The notes: generated from the sequence alone by a model not told the origin. 64,000 nt of DNA from Erysipelotrichales bacterium (GCA_022508565.1 JAFLUY010000001.1:186001-250000); one strand, 5' to 3'. Counted from the first letter of the stretch, positions 1 through 8,523 are shown. Made by a program: numbers and translations.

Positions 1-677
1 TTTATATTTTACTTATTCTTTCTGGTTACATTAACTATTTATTTATATTTTTAATTATAATTGTTACACATGAACTTGGACATATATTTACTATTTACTT
101 ATGTAAATTAAGAATCAATGAAATAATTATATACCCTTTTGGTGGTGTCATAAAAACTAATATTAATTATAATATTAATTCCAATAAATTATTATTTATA
201 AGTATTTCCGGTGTATTATTTCAAACTCTTTTATTTTTGATAATTAAAGATAATTCTAGTTATACATATCAGATATTTGAATCATTAAATTTAAGTATTA
301 TTATCTTTAATTTAATACCAATATATCCAAGCGATGGTAATAAAATACTAGTCTCAATATTAGAAAGAATACAAAGATATAAAAACACTTTATATATTAC
401 TAATATAATAAGTTTTATTTTTTTATTTATAGTTTTTATATTAAGAAAAAATATTTTTATCTTTATTGTTTTATATTACTTAAATATTAATTATTTTTCT
501 CTAACTAAGTACATATTTAATAAATTTTTACTAGAAAGATACCTTTACGATAAAAAATATAAAAAGAATAAATATATAAATACAGTAAATCATATATATA
601 AATGTAGAAATAACTGTATAAAATGTGATAATATATATATCGAAGAAAAGAAATATTTTCAAAATAAATTCGAGTGA
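1..677 (+). CDS. SpoIVFB-like M50 site-2 metalloprotease, 5' end missing
   Basis: The reading frame is open at the left edge (first full codon at base 3), so the N-terminus is outside the window. The visible part starts with hydrophobic segments and contains the zinc motif HELGH and, further on, the M50 signature region NLIPIYPSDGNK, where the family normally has an L-D-G third metal ligand. Several membrane spans follow, then a basic, Cys-containing tail. In Bacillus spoIVFB lies directly upstream of rplU, and the same order is seen here. SpoIVFB cleaves pro-sigma-K in the mother cell during sporulation; that role here is inferred from family and position. Confidence 0.8.
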   Translation, partial: YILLILSGYINYLFIFLIIIVTHELGHIFTIYLCKLRINEIIIYPFGGVIKTNINYNINSNKLLFISISGVLFQTLLFLIIKDNSSYTYQIFESLNLSIIIFNLIPIYPSDGNKILVSILERIQRYKNTLYITNIISFIFLFIVFILRKNIFIFIVLYYLNINYFSLTKYIFNKFLLERYLYDKKYKKNKYINTVNHIYKCRNNCIKCDNIYIEEKKYFQNKFE

Positions 678-682
678 ATATA

Positions 683-711
683 TTGACAAAATAGCCACTT
701 TTTGATAATAT
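683..711 (+). promoter_or_regulatory. Promoter of rplU-prp-rpmA
   Basis: TTGACA at 683-688 and TAATAT at 706-711 are separated by 17 bases. The predicted start near 718 gives a leader of about 100 bases, long for this genome and consistent with a regulated ribosomal-protein leader. Confidence 0.7.
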
Positions 712-717
712 TTATCA

Positions 718-812
718 TGTTTGTAAGTCTTTCTTACGAACCGCACTAAAAAGGTTAAAAAGTTGGTTTACCACACCTTCAAGGCGAGTCTTCAAAAAAA
801 TTATAAGGAGGT
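718..812 (+). ncRNA. Ribosomal protein L21 leader (cis-regulatory RNA)
   Basis: The leader contains a hairpin GTAAG/CTTAC (723-737), then the segment ACCGCACT and a second stem AAGGT/ACCTT (751-779) with an inner TGG/CCA hairpin, followed by AAGGCGAGTC. This order of elements resembles the L21 leader found upstream of rplU in Firmicutes, which is thought to mediate autoregulation by L21. I recognise it from sequence and position; no covariance search was possible. Confidence 0.7.
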
Positions 813-817
813 TAAGT

Positions 818-1117
818 ATGAAAGCAATATTCGTAACTGGCGGGAAACAATATTATGTTGCTGAAGGTGATGAAATTTTCGTTGAAAAATTAGATGCTGA
901 AGTAGGATCTACTGTTGATTTTACTGAAGTATTCCAAGTTGGAGACAAAATTGGTACACCTTATGTTAAAGGTGCTAAAGTAACATGTGAAGTTGTTAAA
1001 CAAGGAAAAGCAAAAAAGGTTATAGTATTTAAATATAGACCTAAAAAGAAATATCGTAATACAAAAGGTCATAGACAACCATATACTAAGCTTGTTGTTA
1101 AAAAGATTGTAGGTTAA
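818..1117 (+). CDS. rplU: 50S ribosomal protein L21
   Basis: 99 residues, close to the usual size of bL21. It starts with the typical pattern [18 protein letters not shown] and ends with the basic [16 protein letters not shown] region that contacts 23S rRNA. The start has a strong Shine-Dalgarno AAGGAGG at 803-809. It is the first gene of the L21-Prp-L27 operon and is preceded by its own leader RNA. Confidence 0.97.
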   Translation: MKAIFVTGGKQYYVAEGDEIFVEKLDAEVGSTVDFTEVFQVGDKIGTPYVKGAKVTCEVVKQGKAKKVIVFKYRPKKKYRNTKGHRQPYTKLVVKKIVG

Positions 1118-1118
1118 T

Positions 1119-1412
1119 ATGATTACTATAAAACGTGAAGGTAATTTAATTACAATTGAAGGACATGCAGACTATAAGAATAAAGACGATATAGTATGCG
1201 CAAGTGTATCATCGATAATGTACACAACTGTAAATGCATGTTTAAAACTAAAATCTACTTCAATTGATTATAAAGATGATGGTGAAATTGTAACGATAAA
1301 CATCTTAAGCGATGATAAATATACAAAAGCACTAATTAATAATATGTTATCTTTATATATGGAATTAACTTCAAAATATCCAAATAATATAAAAGTTGAA
1401 AGCGAGGAATAA
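1119..1412 (+). CDS. prp: Ribosomal processing cysteine protease Prp
   Basis: 97 residues, start codon two bases after the rplU stop. It carries the family motif GHA (His16) and DIVCAS (Cys27), the predicted catalytic His/Cys pair. In Firmicutes Prp removes the N-terminal extension of L27, and the neighbouring rpmA product here does have such an extension. Its place between rplU and rpmA matches Bacillus ysxB. Confidence 0.93.
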   Translation: MITIKREGNLITIEGHADYKNKDDIVCASVSSIMYTTVNACLKLKSTSIDYKDDGEIVTINILSDDKYTKALINNMLSLYMELTSKYPNNIKVESEE

Positions 1413-1414
1413 TT

Positions 1415-1714
1415 ATGTTTGATTTTAATAATATAATTTCAATAGATATTCAACGTTTTGCTCACGTTAAAGCTCAAGGTTCAACTCATAATGGACGTGA
1501 TAGTGAAGGTCGTAGATTAGGAGCTAAGGCAGCTGATGGACAAGTTATTAATGCTGGTTCAATCATCTATAGACAAAGAGGAACTAAGATTTACCCAGGC
1601 AAAAACGTTGGTATGGGAAAAGACCACACTTTATTTGCTCTAGTAAAAGGAACAGTTAAATTCGAAAGATGTGGAAAAAATAAGAAAAAAGTTAGTGTAT
1701 ACGAAACTATATAA
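1415..1714 (+). CDS. rpmA: 50S ribosomal protein L27 with Prp-cleavable N-terminal extension
   Basis: 99 residues. The body ([20 protein letters not shown] and the following GAKAADGQ) is typical bL27. Ahead of it lies a 15-residue extension ending IDIQRF, so the predicted cleavage is between Phe15 and Ala16. In characterised Firmicutes the site reads about LQFF|A; here Arg replaces the penultimate Phe. It is the last gene of the operon and is followed by a terminator. The obg gene that follows rpmA in Bacillus is not here. Confidence 0.96.
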   Translation: MFDFNNIISIDIQRFAHVKAQGSTHNGRDSEGRRLGAKAADGQVINAGSIIYRQRGTKIYPGKNVGMGKDHTLFALVKGTVKFERCGKNKKKVSVYETI

Positions 1715-1719
1715 TAATT

Positions 1720-1745
1720 AATATCATCAATAGATGATATTTTTT
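1720..1745 (+). terminator. Terminator after rpmA
   Basis: AATATCATC and GATGATATT form a 9-bp stem with loop AATA, followed by a T run. Confidence 0.85.
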
Positions 1746-1793
1746 AATGTAATTTAACATTTTTCATGATAAACTTAAGAAGAGGTGTTGTTT

Positions 1794-2432
1794 ATGCGTT
1801 ACAATGTTGTAAAAGATGCAAATAAAATTATTAATAATAGTCCTTATCTAGTAAAAAATCCAACTAATTATAAAAATAAATGGGCTAGTGTTTTTGGAAA
1901 TAACAATCCAATTTGTCTTGAACTTGGAATGGGGAGAGGTTCATTTATAATTGATATGGCAAAAACTCATCCAAATACTAATTATATTGGTTTAGAATTA
2001 GATATTAATCAAACGGCAACAGCCATAAATAACATAGGTAACCAATATATAAGTAATTTAAAAATGATTTGTATTGACGCATTAGAAATTATTAATATTT
2101 TTGGTAAAGAAATAGATACAATTTATTTAACTTTTTCTGAACCTTGGCCAAAAAAAGGTGATGAAAAGAAAAGATTTACTGCAACTAATTATTTAAAATT
2201 ATATGATCGCATATTTAAAAAACACAAACATATTATATTGAAAACTGATAATAAAATTCTATTTGCTTCGGCATTAGAGAGTTTAAGTGGCTATTGGTAT
2301 ACTTTTGATAAAGTGAGTTTAGACCTACATAATGACGAAAGAAAAATTGAAAATATAATGACAGACTTTGAGCGTCAATATTTTAAAGAGCATAGACAAA
2401 TCTATTATGTAGATGCATCATTTAAAGAATAA
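1794..2432 (+). CDS. trmB: tRNA (guanosine(46)-N7)-methyltransferase
   Basis: SAM-dependent methyltransferase making m7G46 in the tRNA variable loop. The SAM-binding glycine-rich motif LELGMGRGSF lies near residues 42-51 and the family signature SEPWPKKGDEKKRF near 120-135 (usually DPWPKK..H.KRR). I chose the ATG at 1794 (212 residues) because the Shine-Dalgarno AGAGGTG at 1781-1787 is well spaced from it; the upstream GTG at 1785 is part of that site. It is flanked by terminators and appears to be a single-gene unit. Confidence 0.92.
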   Translation: MRYNVVKDANKIINNSPYLVKNPTNYKNKWASVFGNNNPICLELGMGRGSFIIDMAKTHPNTNYIGLELDINQTATAINNIGNQYISNLKMICIDALEIINIFGKEIDTIYLTFSEPWPKKGDEKKRFTATNYLKLYDRIFKKHKHIILKTDNKILFASALESLSGYWYTFDKVSLDLHNDERKIENIMTDFERQYFKEHRQIYYVDASFKE

Positions 2433-2456
2433 ATACCTTTGTAGGTATTTTTCTTT
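2431..2456 (+). terminator. Terminator after trmB
   Basis: AAATACCT and AGGTATTT form an 8-bp stem with a T-rich tail. The left arm begins on the trmB stop codon. Confidence 0.85.
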
Positions 2457-2499
2457 TTGTAAAATAAGTGTTAAGAATAAATACAAGAGTTTTATTTTA

Positions 2500-2520
2500 T
2501 GTTATAATTGATTAGGTGAT
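2500..2520 (+). promoter_or_regulatory. Extended -10 promoter fused to the parC ribosome-binding site
   Basis: TGtTATAAT at 2500-2508 is followed five bases later by AGGTGAT (2514-2520). The expected start point (about 2515) falls on the Shine-Dalgarno, so the leader would be about 10 bases. No good -35 box is visible. Confidence 0.7.
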
Positions 2521-2523
2521 AAT

Positions 2524-5031
2524 ATGAACGACACACAAGAAGCATTAAGCAAAATCCATAATTATGCCCTAGAAGAAATAATGGGCCAATGTTTTGGAAG
2601 ATACTCAAAATATATTATTCAAGATCGTGCTATACCAGATGTAAGAGACGGTTTAAAACCAGTACAAAGAAGAATTATCTATGCTATGTATATTGACCAT
2701 AATACAAGTGATAAAGCATTCAAAAAATGTGCCAACGCAGTAGGTAATGTTTTAGGTAAATTCCACCCACATGGAGATACATCTGTATACGATGCTCTTG
2801 TTCGTATGAGTCAAGATTGGAAGCAAAGTCATATTTTAGTTGAGGTTGATGGAAATAATGGATCTATCGATGGAGACCCAGCAGCAGCAATGCGATATAC
2901 TGAAACCAGGCTTGCCAAAATTTCTGATGAATTATTAAAAGATATTGAAAAAAATACTATTCCAATGGTATTGAACTATTCAGATACAATACTAGAGCCA
3001 ACTGTTTTACCAGCAAAATTTCCAAACTTACTAGTTAATGGATCAACTGGTATTTCTGCTGGATATGCAACAAATATTCCTCCACATAACTTAGGAGAAA
3101 TAATAGACGCAACAATTAAAAGAATAGATTCACCTAATTGCCGTTTAGATACAATTTTAGATATTGTAAAAGGACCAGACTTTCCAACCGGTGGTATAAT
3201 TGAAGGTTTAGATGGTATAAGACAAGCTTTTGAAACAGGTAAAGGTAAAGTTGTAGTTAGTTGTAAATATACTTTTGAAAAGACTAAAGGAAAAGAACAA
3301 ATTATCATAAGTGAAATACCTTATGAAGTAAATAAACAACAATTAGTTAAGAAAATCGATGATATTAGACTTGAAAATAAAATTGCTGGTATTGCTGAAG
3401 TTCGTGATGAATCTGATAAAGATGCTAGCGTTAGAATTGTAATTGATTTAAAAGCTGGCGCAGATAAAAACTTAGTAATGAATTATTTACTTAAAAATAC
3501 TGATTGTCAATGCAATTATAACTACAATATGGTAGCTATAGTTAATAGACGTCCGAAGCTTTTAGGTATTATATCTTTAATTGATGCTTATATAGTTCAT
3601 ATAAAAGAAGTAATCAAAAAAAGAAGCGAATATGATTTAGCCGTTGCTAAAAAAGAAGTTCATTTAACGGAAGGTTTAGTTAAAGCGATAAGTATTTTAG
3701 ATGAAGTTATCGCTGTAATTCGTGCAAGTAGTAACAAAAAAGACGCTAAAGAAAACTTAATTGCTAAATTTGAATTCACTCCAGAACAGGCTGAAGTAAT
3801 TCTTACATTACAATTATATAAATTGACAAATACAGATATTTTAGAACTAGAAAAGAAATTAGAAAATTTAAGAAAAATTATTGCTGGATTAGAAGCTATA
3901 CTTGCTGATGAAACAAAACTTGCTGCAGTTGTTAAAGATGAACTTAAACGTATTAAGAAAGAATACGCAATTCCAAGAAAAACTGAAATATCAGAGATTG
4001 TCAAAGATATATCTATTTCTGCAGAAGATTTAATTATTAAGGAAAATGTAATGATTGTTTTAACTAGTGAAGGATATATTAAAAAAGTGCCAATGAAATC
4101 TTATTCCTCTGCTAATGGTGAAGAAACAGCAGTAAAACCAGGTGATTATCCAATAAGTATATATGAAACAAATACTTTAAATAAAATTGTAATATTTACT
4201 AAACTCGGTAATTATATCTTTATTCCAGTTAATGATATTCCTTGGTCAAAATGGAAAGATTTAGGAAAACATGTAAGTAATTTAGTAACAATTCATCCGG
4301 AAGATTCTGTGGTTGCATCATTTATTGTTAATGAGTCGACTCAAAGTGACACAATTGTCATGTTTACAAAACAAGGAATGGTAAAAAGATGTCGACTTGA
4401 AGATTTCATTGTTTCACGTTATACAAAATTATATACATCAATGAAACTAAAAGATGGTGACGAAGTTGTAAATATTGCAAGAGAAAAAGAAAATACAATG
4501 ATCGTTACAAAAACTGGATACTATATTTCATATAAAACTAACGAAATACCATATTCATCTAGTAAGTCTAGTGGTGTTAAAGGAATAAATCTTAAAGATG
4601 ATGAAGTATCATCTGGTCTAACATATGGATTAGAAGATGAATATTTAAATATATTTACTAATCAAAAGACTGCTAAAAGAGTCAAATTAACTGATCTAAC
4701 TCAATTATCACGTGCTAAGCGTGGTAGCATGGTTTTAAAGAAAGTTAAAACTACTAACTATGAAGTAGTATCATCAATAATTACAAATACTAAAGACACA
4801 ATTGGTCTTGCAATGCTTGAAGATATTGGAATACTTAAAAATACAGATATTCCTATCATGGATTTAGCTTCAACTGGAAGTGCAATTGCTAAAAAGAAAT
4901 ATAATTATGCATTTAAATTTACAGAGATAGAAAAAATCGAAGAAGTTGCAGCAAAACCAAAAAAACAAAAAAAGAATGAAGAAGAAGCTAAACAAGAAGA
5001 AATGGAATTCATTGAGGATTTTAAATTATAG
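2524..5031 (+). CDS. parC: DNA topoisomerase IV subunit A
   Basis: 835 residues, the usual ParC length. The N-terminal winged-helix/tower region contains RDGLKPVQRR, the HPHGD motif (81-85) and the catalytic tyrosine Tyr125 in AAAMRYTE. GRYSKYIIQDRA and DGNNGSIDGDPAAAMRY fit ParC better than GyrA. The C-terminal beta-pinwheel is followed by a Lys/Glu-rich tail. At the quinolone positions (Ser79/Asp83 in pneumococcal ParC) it has Thr86 and Asp90. The parE partner that normally sits upstream is not in the window. Confidence 0.93.
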   Translation: MNDTQEALSKIHNYALEEIMGQCFGRYSKYIIQDRAIPDVRDGLKPVQRRIIYAMYIDHNTSDKAFKKCANAVGNVLGKFHPHGDTSVYDALVRMSQDWKQSHILVEVDGNNGSIDGDPAAAMRYTETRLAKISDELLKDIEKNTIPMVLNYSDTILEPTVLPAKFPNLLVNGSTGISAGYATNIPPHNLGEIIDATIKRIDSPNCRLDTILDIVKGPDFPTGGIIEGLDGIRQAFETGKGKVVVSCKYTFEKTKGKEQIIISEIPYEVNKQQLVKKIDDIRLENKIAGIAEVRDESDKDASVRIVIDLKAGADKNLVMNYLLKNTDCQCNYNYNMVAIVNRRPKLLGIISLIDAYIVHIKEVIKKRSEYDLAVAKKEVHLTEGLVKAISILDEVIAVIRASSNKKDAKENLIAKFEFTPEQAEVILTLQLYKLTNTDILELEKKLENLRKIIAGLEAILADETKLAAVVKDELKRIKKEYAIPRKTEISEIVKDISISAEDLIIKENVMIVLTSEGYIKKVPMKSYSSANGEETAVKPGDYPISIYETNTLNKIVIFTKLGNYIFIPVNDIPWSKWKDLGKHVSNLVTIHPEDSVVASFIVNESTQSDTIVMFTKQGMVKRCRLEDFIVSRYTKLYTSMKLKDGDEVVNIAREKENTMIVTKTGYYISYKTNEIPYSSSKSSGVKGINLKDDEVSSGLTYGLEDEYLNIFTNQKTAKRVKLTDLTQLSRAKRGSMVLKKVKTTNYEVVSSIITNTKDTIGLAMLEDIGILKNTDIPIMDLASTGSAIAKKKYNYAFKFTEIEKIEEVAAKPKKQKKNEEEAKQEEMEFIEDFKL

Positions 5032-5039
5032 AATAAATA

Positions 5040-5076
5040 AATCACTTAATAAATATATATTATTAGGTGATTTTTT
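5040..5076 (+). terminator. Hairpin combining parC terminator and ylbD ribosome-binding site
   Basis: AATCACTTAATA (5040-5051) pairs with TATTAGGTGATT (5061-5072) over 12 positions with one G-U. Six T residues follow and run straight into the ATG at 5077. The right arm contains AGGTGA, the Shine-Dalgarno of the next gene. One element would thus end most parC transcripts and hide the ribosome site in read-through RNA. Confidence 0.7.
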
Positions 5077-5412
5077 ATGGATAAAAAAGAAAACTTTAAA
5101 GAATTTATTAGCAATCATCCAGAACTTTTAAATTATATAAAAAATAAAGAAATGACTTTTCAAGATTTCTTTGAAATTTATGATATATACGGAGAAGACG
5201 AAGCAACTTGGAGTAAATATTTTAAAGAACAAGGAGATGACCTAAGAATTAAAGAATTAAGCAAAGTTTTAAAAAATATTAATATGGATAGTATTGAACA
5301 TCATGTTAATAATGCACAAAAAGTTATTGGTATAATTCAAGAATTAACGAAAAAAAGCCCAGATGTAGTTAGTACAATAGATAATCCAATAACAAAAATA
5401 TATGGTGATTAA
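5077..5412 (+). CDS. ylbD: YlbD-like putative coat protein
   Basis: 111 residues. The N-terminus (FKEFISNHPELL, then FQDFFEIYDIYGEDEATW) matches the pattern of Bacillus YlbD, annotated as a putative spore-coat protein family. It is followed without a gap by a YlbE-like gene, as in Bacillus, which supports both calls. Function is not established. The ribosome site lies in the preceding hairpin. Confidence 0.7.
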   Translation: MDKKENFKEFISNHPELLNYIKNKEMTFQDFFEIYDIYGEDEATWSKYFKEQGDDLRIKELSKVLKNINMDSIEHHVNNAQKVIGIIQELTKKSPDVVSTIDNPITKIYGD

Positions 5413-5634
5413 ATGGAAGTCAGCTTAGCTTTAAAAATAAAAGAAGATAAAAAATTACATGAGTTTTTAATGAAAAATTCTTACTTTTATATTTTACTAA
5501 ATAGAAATTCCAAATATTATGACGAACTATTAAAAGAATATAAAAAATTTAACCGTAATAATAATATGGAAAAAATTAATGACGCTATTGATAATGCTGA
5601 ATTAATATCCAATATTATAAAAATTATGGAATAA
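5413..5634 (+). CDS. ylbE: YlbE-like protein
   Basis: 73 residues starting directly after the ylbD stop, with GGTGAT in the end of ylbD as ribosome site. The segment LHEFLMKNSYFYILLNRN resembles the YlbE family pattern (short helix, FIR..P.WYR.LSRNP). No transmembrane segment. Function unknown. The YlbD-YlbE pairing is the main support. Confidence 0.65.
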   Translation: MEVSLALKIKEDKKLHEFLMKNSYFYILLNRNSKYYDELLKEYKKFNRNNNMEKINDAIDNAELISNIIKIME

Positions 5635-5657
5635 TAAGACAAATTATAATGTTATTA

Positions 5658-5715
5658 TTGAAAAAAACAGTCCAATAATCTATAATAATTATAGAATAGA
5701 GAGGACTGTTTTTAT
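5658..5715 (+). promoter_or_regulatory. Promoter nested inside a terminator-like hairpin
   Basis: TTGAAA (5658-5663) and TATAAT (5681-5686) have a 17-base spacer. That spacer contains AAAACAGTCC (5664-5673), the exact reverse complement of GGACTGTTTT (5703-5712). The second arm follows the predicted start (about 5693), carries the ribosome site AGAGGA and ends in T residues just before the ATG at 5716. Read-through RNA would contain both arms; RNA from this promoter only the right one. Confidence 0.75.
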
Positions 5716-7851
5716 ATGCAAAGAAAGAAAAATGGGTTTACATTAATCGAATTACTTGCAGTAATTGTGGTATTAGCATTAATAATGATAATTGTAATTC
5801 CAAATGTTTTAGATACAACAAATAAAGCTAAGAAAGAATCTTTTTATTTATATGCTCAAAGTATTCAAAGTAAAGCTTTAGCGCAATATACACAAGATAT
5901 GGACGATGAAACCATTAATGAATCTTGTTTAGTTTATGATATTGGAAAAGATCTAGGCTTAAAAAATACAGGAGATTATGAGGGTTGGATTAAAGTAAAC
6001 AGAATCGCAGTAAATGATAGTGAAAAAAAATCAGCATCTATCCCTATTAACTCAACCGGAATAATTGCATATGTTAATTATTGTACCGAAAAAGGCACAA
6101 GTTGTGAACCAAACAAATCTTATAATATTGATGAAGGTGAAAAAACAGTAACAGTTACTCAAACCTTAAGAAAAGACCAAGTTTTATGTGTTAATTATCA
6201 ATATGAATCAATTGATGTTTCAGGTAGTACCTCACTACAAAGATCTAATAATCTATGTGTTACATATGTTGAAGCTGACAGTGTTGTTTCAAGCTATGAC
6301 TATGACATCGTCTTAACAATGAAGAGTAGAGATTATGGTGTTCAAGGTTTTAATTTTACTGGAACACTTGAAGGAGATTCATTTAAAACAAAATTCTATA
6401 ATGCAATGAATGATTATGCAGCACAAGTTAAAAAGAATAATAAAGATAAAGTCGAAAACCCTGCAAAAATAACATTTAATTCATGTAGTGGAGAACCATT
6501 ACCTGATAAAGGTACAACCGGCGTTGTTTCAACTGAAAAATCGAAAGTAAATGAAAATACTACTAAAAACCAAAATTGTCCTGCACTAGAAGAGAATAAT
6601 AGATACTTTAATATTATTTTAAATGCTAATGGAGGAACAATGCCAGAGGGGATGGCATCAACAATTCGCCAATGCGGAGACTGTGAGACATCTACTGAGA
6701 TTGCTAAACCAACAAGAGAAGGATATATCTTTGAAGGTTGGTATTATGATAAATCATTCAGTGAAAATAAAAAAATACCATCAGGATATCAAACAGGTAG
6801 AATAAATAAAATTGAGAAGAAAAGTGCCACTGGTTGTCTACAAGGATATGAAGATGTTTACCTATATGCTAAATGGAGTACAGATCCATCTATGACTACA
6901 ACAACTGGTGTTGGCACTGTTACTCAATCAACAACTGAAGAGGGAGAAGAAATTACTTCTCAAGTAGTTACAACTGAAGAAGGAGAAGTGAGTACAACTT
7001 ACTTTACTACTACAACTAGAATTACTGATGTTACAGATACAACACTTTTACTAGATACCTTAAATGTATCCGGATACAGTATCGATTTCTCACCAATTAG
7101 ATTTGATTATGAAGTAATAGTACCTTACAGTGAAACAAGTGTTGGAGTATCAGCAACAGCTCATTCTCCGGAAACTTCATCAGTATCTATTACAGGAAAT
7201 AATAATTTAAGCGTTGGAAATAATACAGTTGCAGTAACTGTTACAAACAATGAAACTTTAAAAAGCAATCTTTACATTATAATTGTGGCTAGATTAGATC
7301 AGGGCGGAAATAGAATTACTCAACAAACTGGGCCAATTCAACAAGAATGGGATCCAGAATCAGGTATGCCAGATCCATCGCTTGATGAATCTAATGCATC
7401 ACTAAAATATTTATTAATTGCTGGTAGTGATATACAATTCGATCCAAATATCTATGAATACGATGTTGTAGTAGAAACATTAGATGATCTAAAGCTTTCA
7501 TATGAAACAATGGTTAAGGGTGCTCATGCATCAGTTGATGGTAATAGCAATTTACAAGATGAAAGCGTTGTTCAAATCTTAGTTAGAAGTGTTAATGGTT
7601 ATTATACAAAAACATATAAACTAAAAATTAGATATAACAAAATATTATCAGAAAACACAAAGTACTTAAGAACACTAACAATTATATTAGTAGTCATACT
7701 AGGCTCAATACTTATAATTACAAGAACAAATAAAAAACATGGAGGAAGTATATTTAAAAAGAAATCTAAAAATACTGAAAACAATAGTTCTCAAACAAAC
7801 ACTCCAGAAGGGCCTTCAGATACTAATAATAACGAAAATACAATGCCATAA
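5716..7851 (+). CDS. Giant prepilin-like surface protein (pilin leader, InlB repeat, two cadherin-like domains, C-terminal TM)
   Basis: 711 residues. It opens with a class III/type IV prepilin leader: cleavage expected after Gly7 in KKNG|FTLIE with Glu12, then a hydrophobic helix to about residue 29. Residues 296-388 form a Listeria-Bacteroides (InlB B) repeat (LNANGGTMP ... EGYIFEGWYYD ... VYLYAKW). A Thr/Glu-rich linker (392-443) leads to two cadherin-like beta-sandwich domains (about 445-526 and 561-640). A second membrane helix (651-669) is followed by a Lys- then Asn-rich tail. There are ten cysteines, an even number that could form disulfides. No pilus ATPase or prepilin peptidase is in the window. 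Domain calls are by eye. Confidence 0.75.
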   Translation: MQRKKNGFTLIELLAVIVVLALIMIIVIPNVLDTTNKAKKESFYLYAQSIQSKALAQYTQDMDDETINESCLVYDIGKDLGLKNTGDYEGWIKVNRIAVNDSEKKSASIPINSTGIIAYVNYCTEKGTSCEPNKSYNIDEGEKTVTVTQTLRKDQVLCVNYQYESIDVSGSTSLQRSNNLCVTYVEADSVVSSYDYDIVLTMKSRDYGVQGFNFTGTLEGDSFKTKFYNAMNDYAAQVKKNNKDKVENPAKITFNSCSGEPLPDKGTTGVVSTEKSKVNENTTKNQNCPALEENNRYFNIILNANGGTMPEGMASTIRQCGDCETSTEIAKPTREGYIFEGWYYDKSFSENKKIPSGYQTGRINKIEKKSATGCLQGYEDVYLYAKWSTDPSMTTTTGVGTVTQSTTEEGEEITSQVVTTEEGEVSTTYFTTTTRITDVTDTTLLLDTLNVSGYSIDFSPIRFDYEVIVPYSETSVGVSATAHSPETSSVSITGNNNLSVGNNTVAVTVTNNETLKSNLYIIIVARLDQGGNRITQQTGPIQQEWDPESGMPDPSLDESNASLKYLLIAGSDIQFDPNIYEYDVVVETLDDLKLSYETMVKGAHASVDGNSNLQDESVVQILVRSVNGYYTKTYKLKIRYNKILSENTKYLRTLTIILVVILGSILIITRTNKKHGGSIFKKKSKNTENNSSQTNTPEGPSDTNNNENTMP

Positions 7852-7879
7852 TATTAACGTAAATACAATTTAAATTATA

Positions 7880-7908
7880 TTGACTATTAAAATAATCAAA
7901 TATATAAT
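7880..7908 (+). promoter_or_regulatory. Promoter of the second prepilin gene
   Basis: TTGACT (7880-7885), 17-base spacer, TATAAT (7903-7908). A second TATAAT lies at 7914-7919. This is one of the best -35/-10 pairs in the window, suggesting strong expression. Confidence 0.75.
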
Positions 7909-7936
7909 TAAATTATAATAGAAAGAGGAATAAAAT

Positions 7937-8458
7937 ATGAAAAAGAAGAACGGTTTTACTTTAGTTGAATTATTAGCTGTTATCGTCGTATTAGCAATTA
8001 TCATGATTATTGCAATACCAAACGTATTAGAGACAATGAATACAGCGAGAAAGAGATCTTTTGCTCTATATATCGACAAGATAGTAACAAATACTCAAAC
8101 ACAATATGTATACGATGCAAACGGAGGCGCAATTCAAGGAGCTGGTTGGTATGTTTATGATATCAAAACAGACTTAGGATTAACTGGTACAGGATCATAT
8201 CAAGGATATGTTACTGTAAATGCTGAAGATGTCGATAATCCACATTATATTGTTGATCTATTTGATAATAACTATATGATTGTATCTCATGACGTTTCAG
8301 CATTAGGAATGCCAGATGCTAATGATAGAGTTATTGAATCATTAGATAAATCTCAAATAAATAATTCTAATTTAAAGGCTTGTGAATCAGCACAATCTAG
8401 ATTTGGTGCTACTGGTGCATCTTGCTATACAAGACAAGGATATAAAATTACTAACTAA
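7937..8458 (+). CDS. Type IV prepilin-like protein
   Basis: 173 residues. The leader KKKNG|FTLVELLAVIVVLA gives cleavage after Gly6, Phe7 as the mature N-terminus and Glu11 as the conserved acidic residue. The hydrophobic helix is nearly identical to that of the preceding 711-residue protein. The rest (WYVYDIKTDLGLTGTGSYQG and on) is a short globular pilin-like domain with two cysteines near the C-terminus. It has its own strong promoter and terminator. Likely a major or minor pilin/pseudopilin; assembly genes are not seen here. Confidence 0.8.
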   Translation: MKKKNGFTLVELLAVIVVLAIIMIIAIPNVLETMNTARKRSFALYIDKIVTNTQTQYVYDANGGAIQGAGWYVYDIKTDLGLTGTGSYQGYVTVNAEDVDNPHYIVDLFDNNYMIVSHDVSALGMPDANDRVIESLDKSQINNSNLKACESAQSRFGATGASCYTRQGYKITN

Positions 8459-8464
8459 AAATTT

Positions 8465-8493
8465 AAAACAACTATATATTAGTTGTTTTTTTT
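8465..8493 (+). terminator. Terminator after the second prepilin gene
   Basis: AAAACAACTA and TAGTTGTTTT form a 10-bp stem with loop TATAT, then a T run. The next promoter's -10 box begins about five bases further on. Confidence 0.9.
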
Positions 8494-8494
8494 G

Positions 8495-8517
8495 TGTTAT
8501 AATTTTTAATAGGTGAT
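8495..8517 (+). promoter_or_regulatory. Extended -10 promoter fused to the nfo ribosome-binding site
   Basis: TGtTATAAT ends at 8503 and AGGTGAT occupies 8511-8517. The predicted start, about 8510, leaves a leader of about 14 bases. Confidence 0.7.
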
Positions 8518-8523
8518 TATAGT

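Noticed and set aside
2976-4004. Minus-strand open frames inside parC and similar ones in lepA, yqfD, alaS
   Set aside because: They lie wholly within well-supported genes, have no ribosome site, and their composition is what the complementary strand of AT-rich coding DNA gives.
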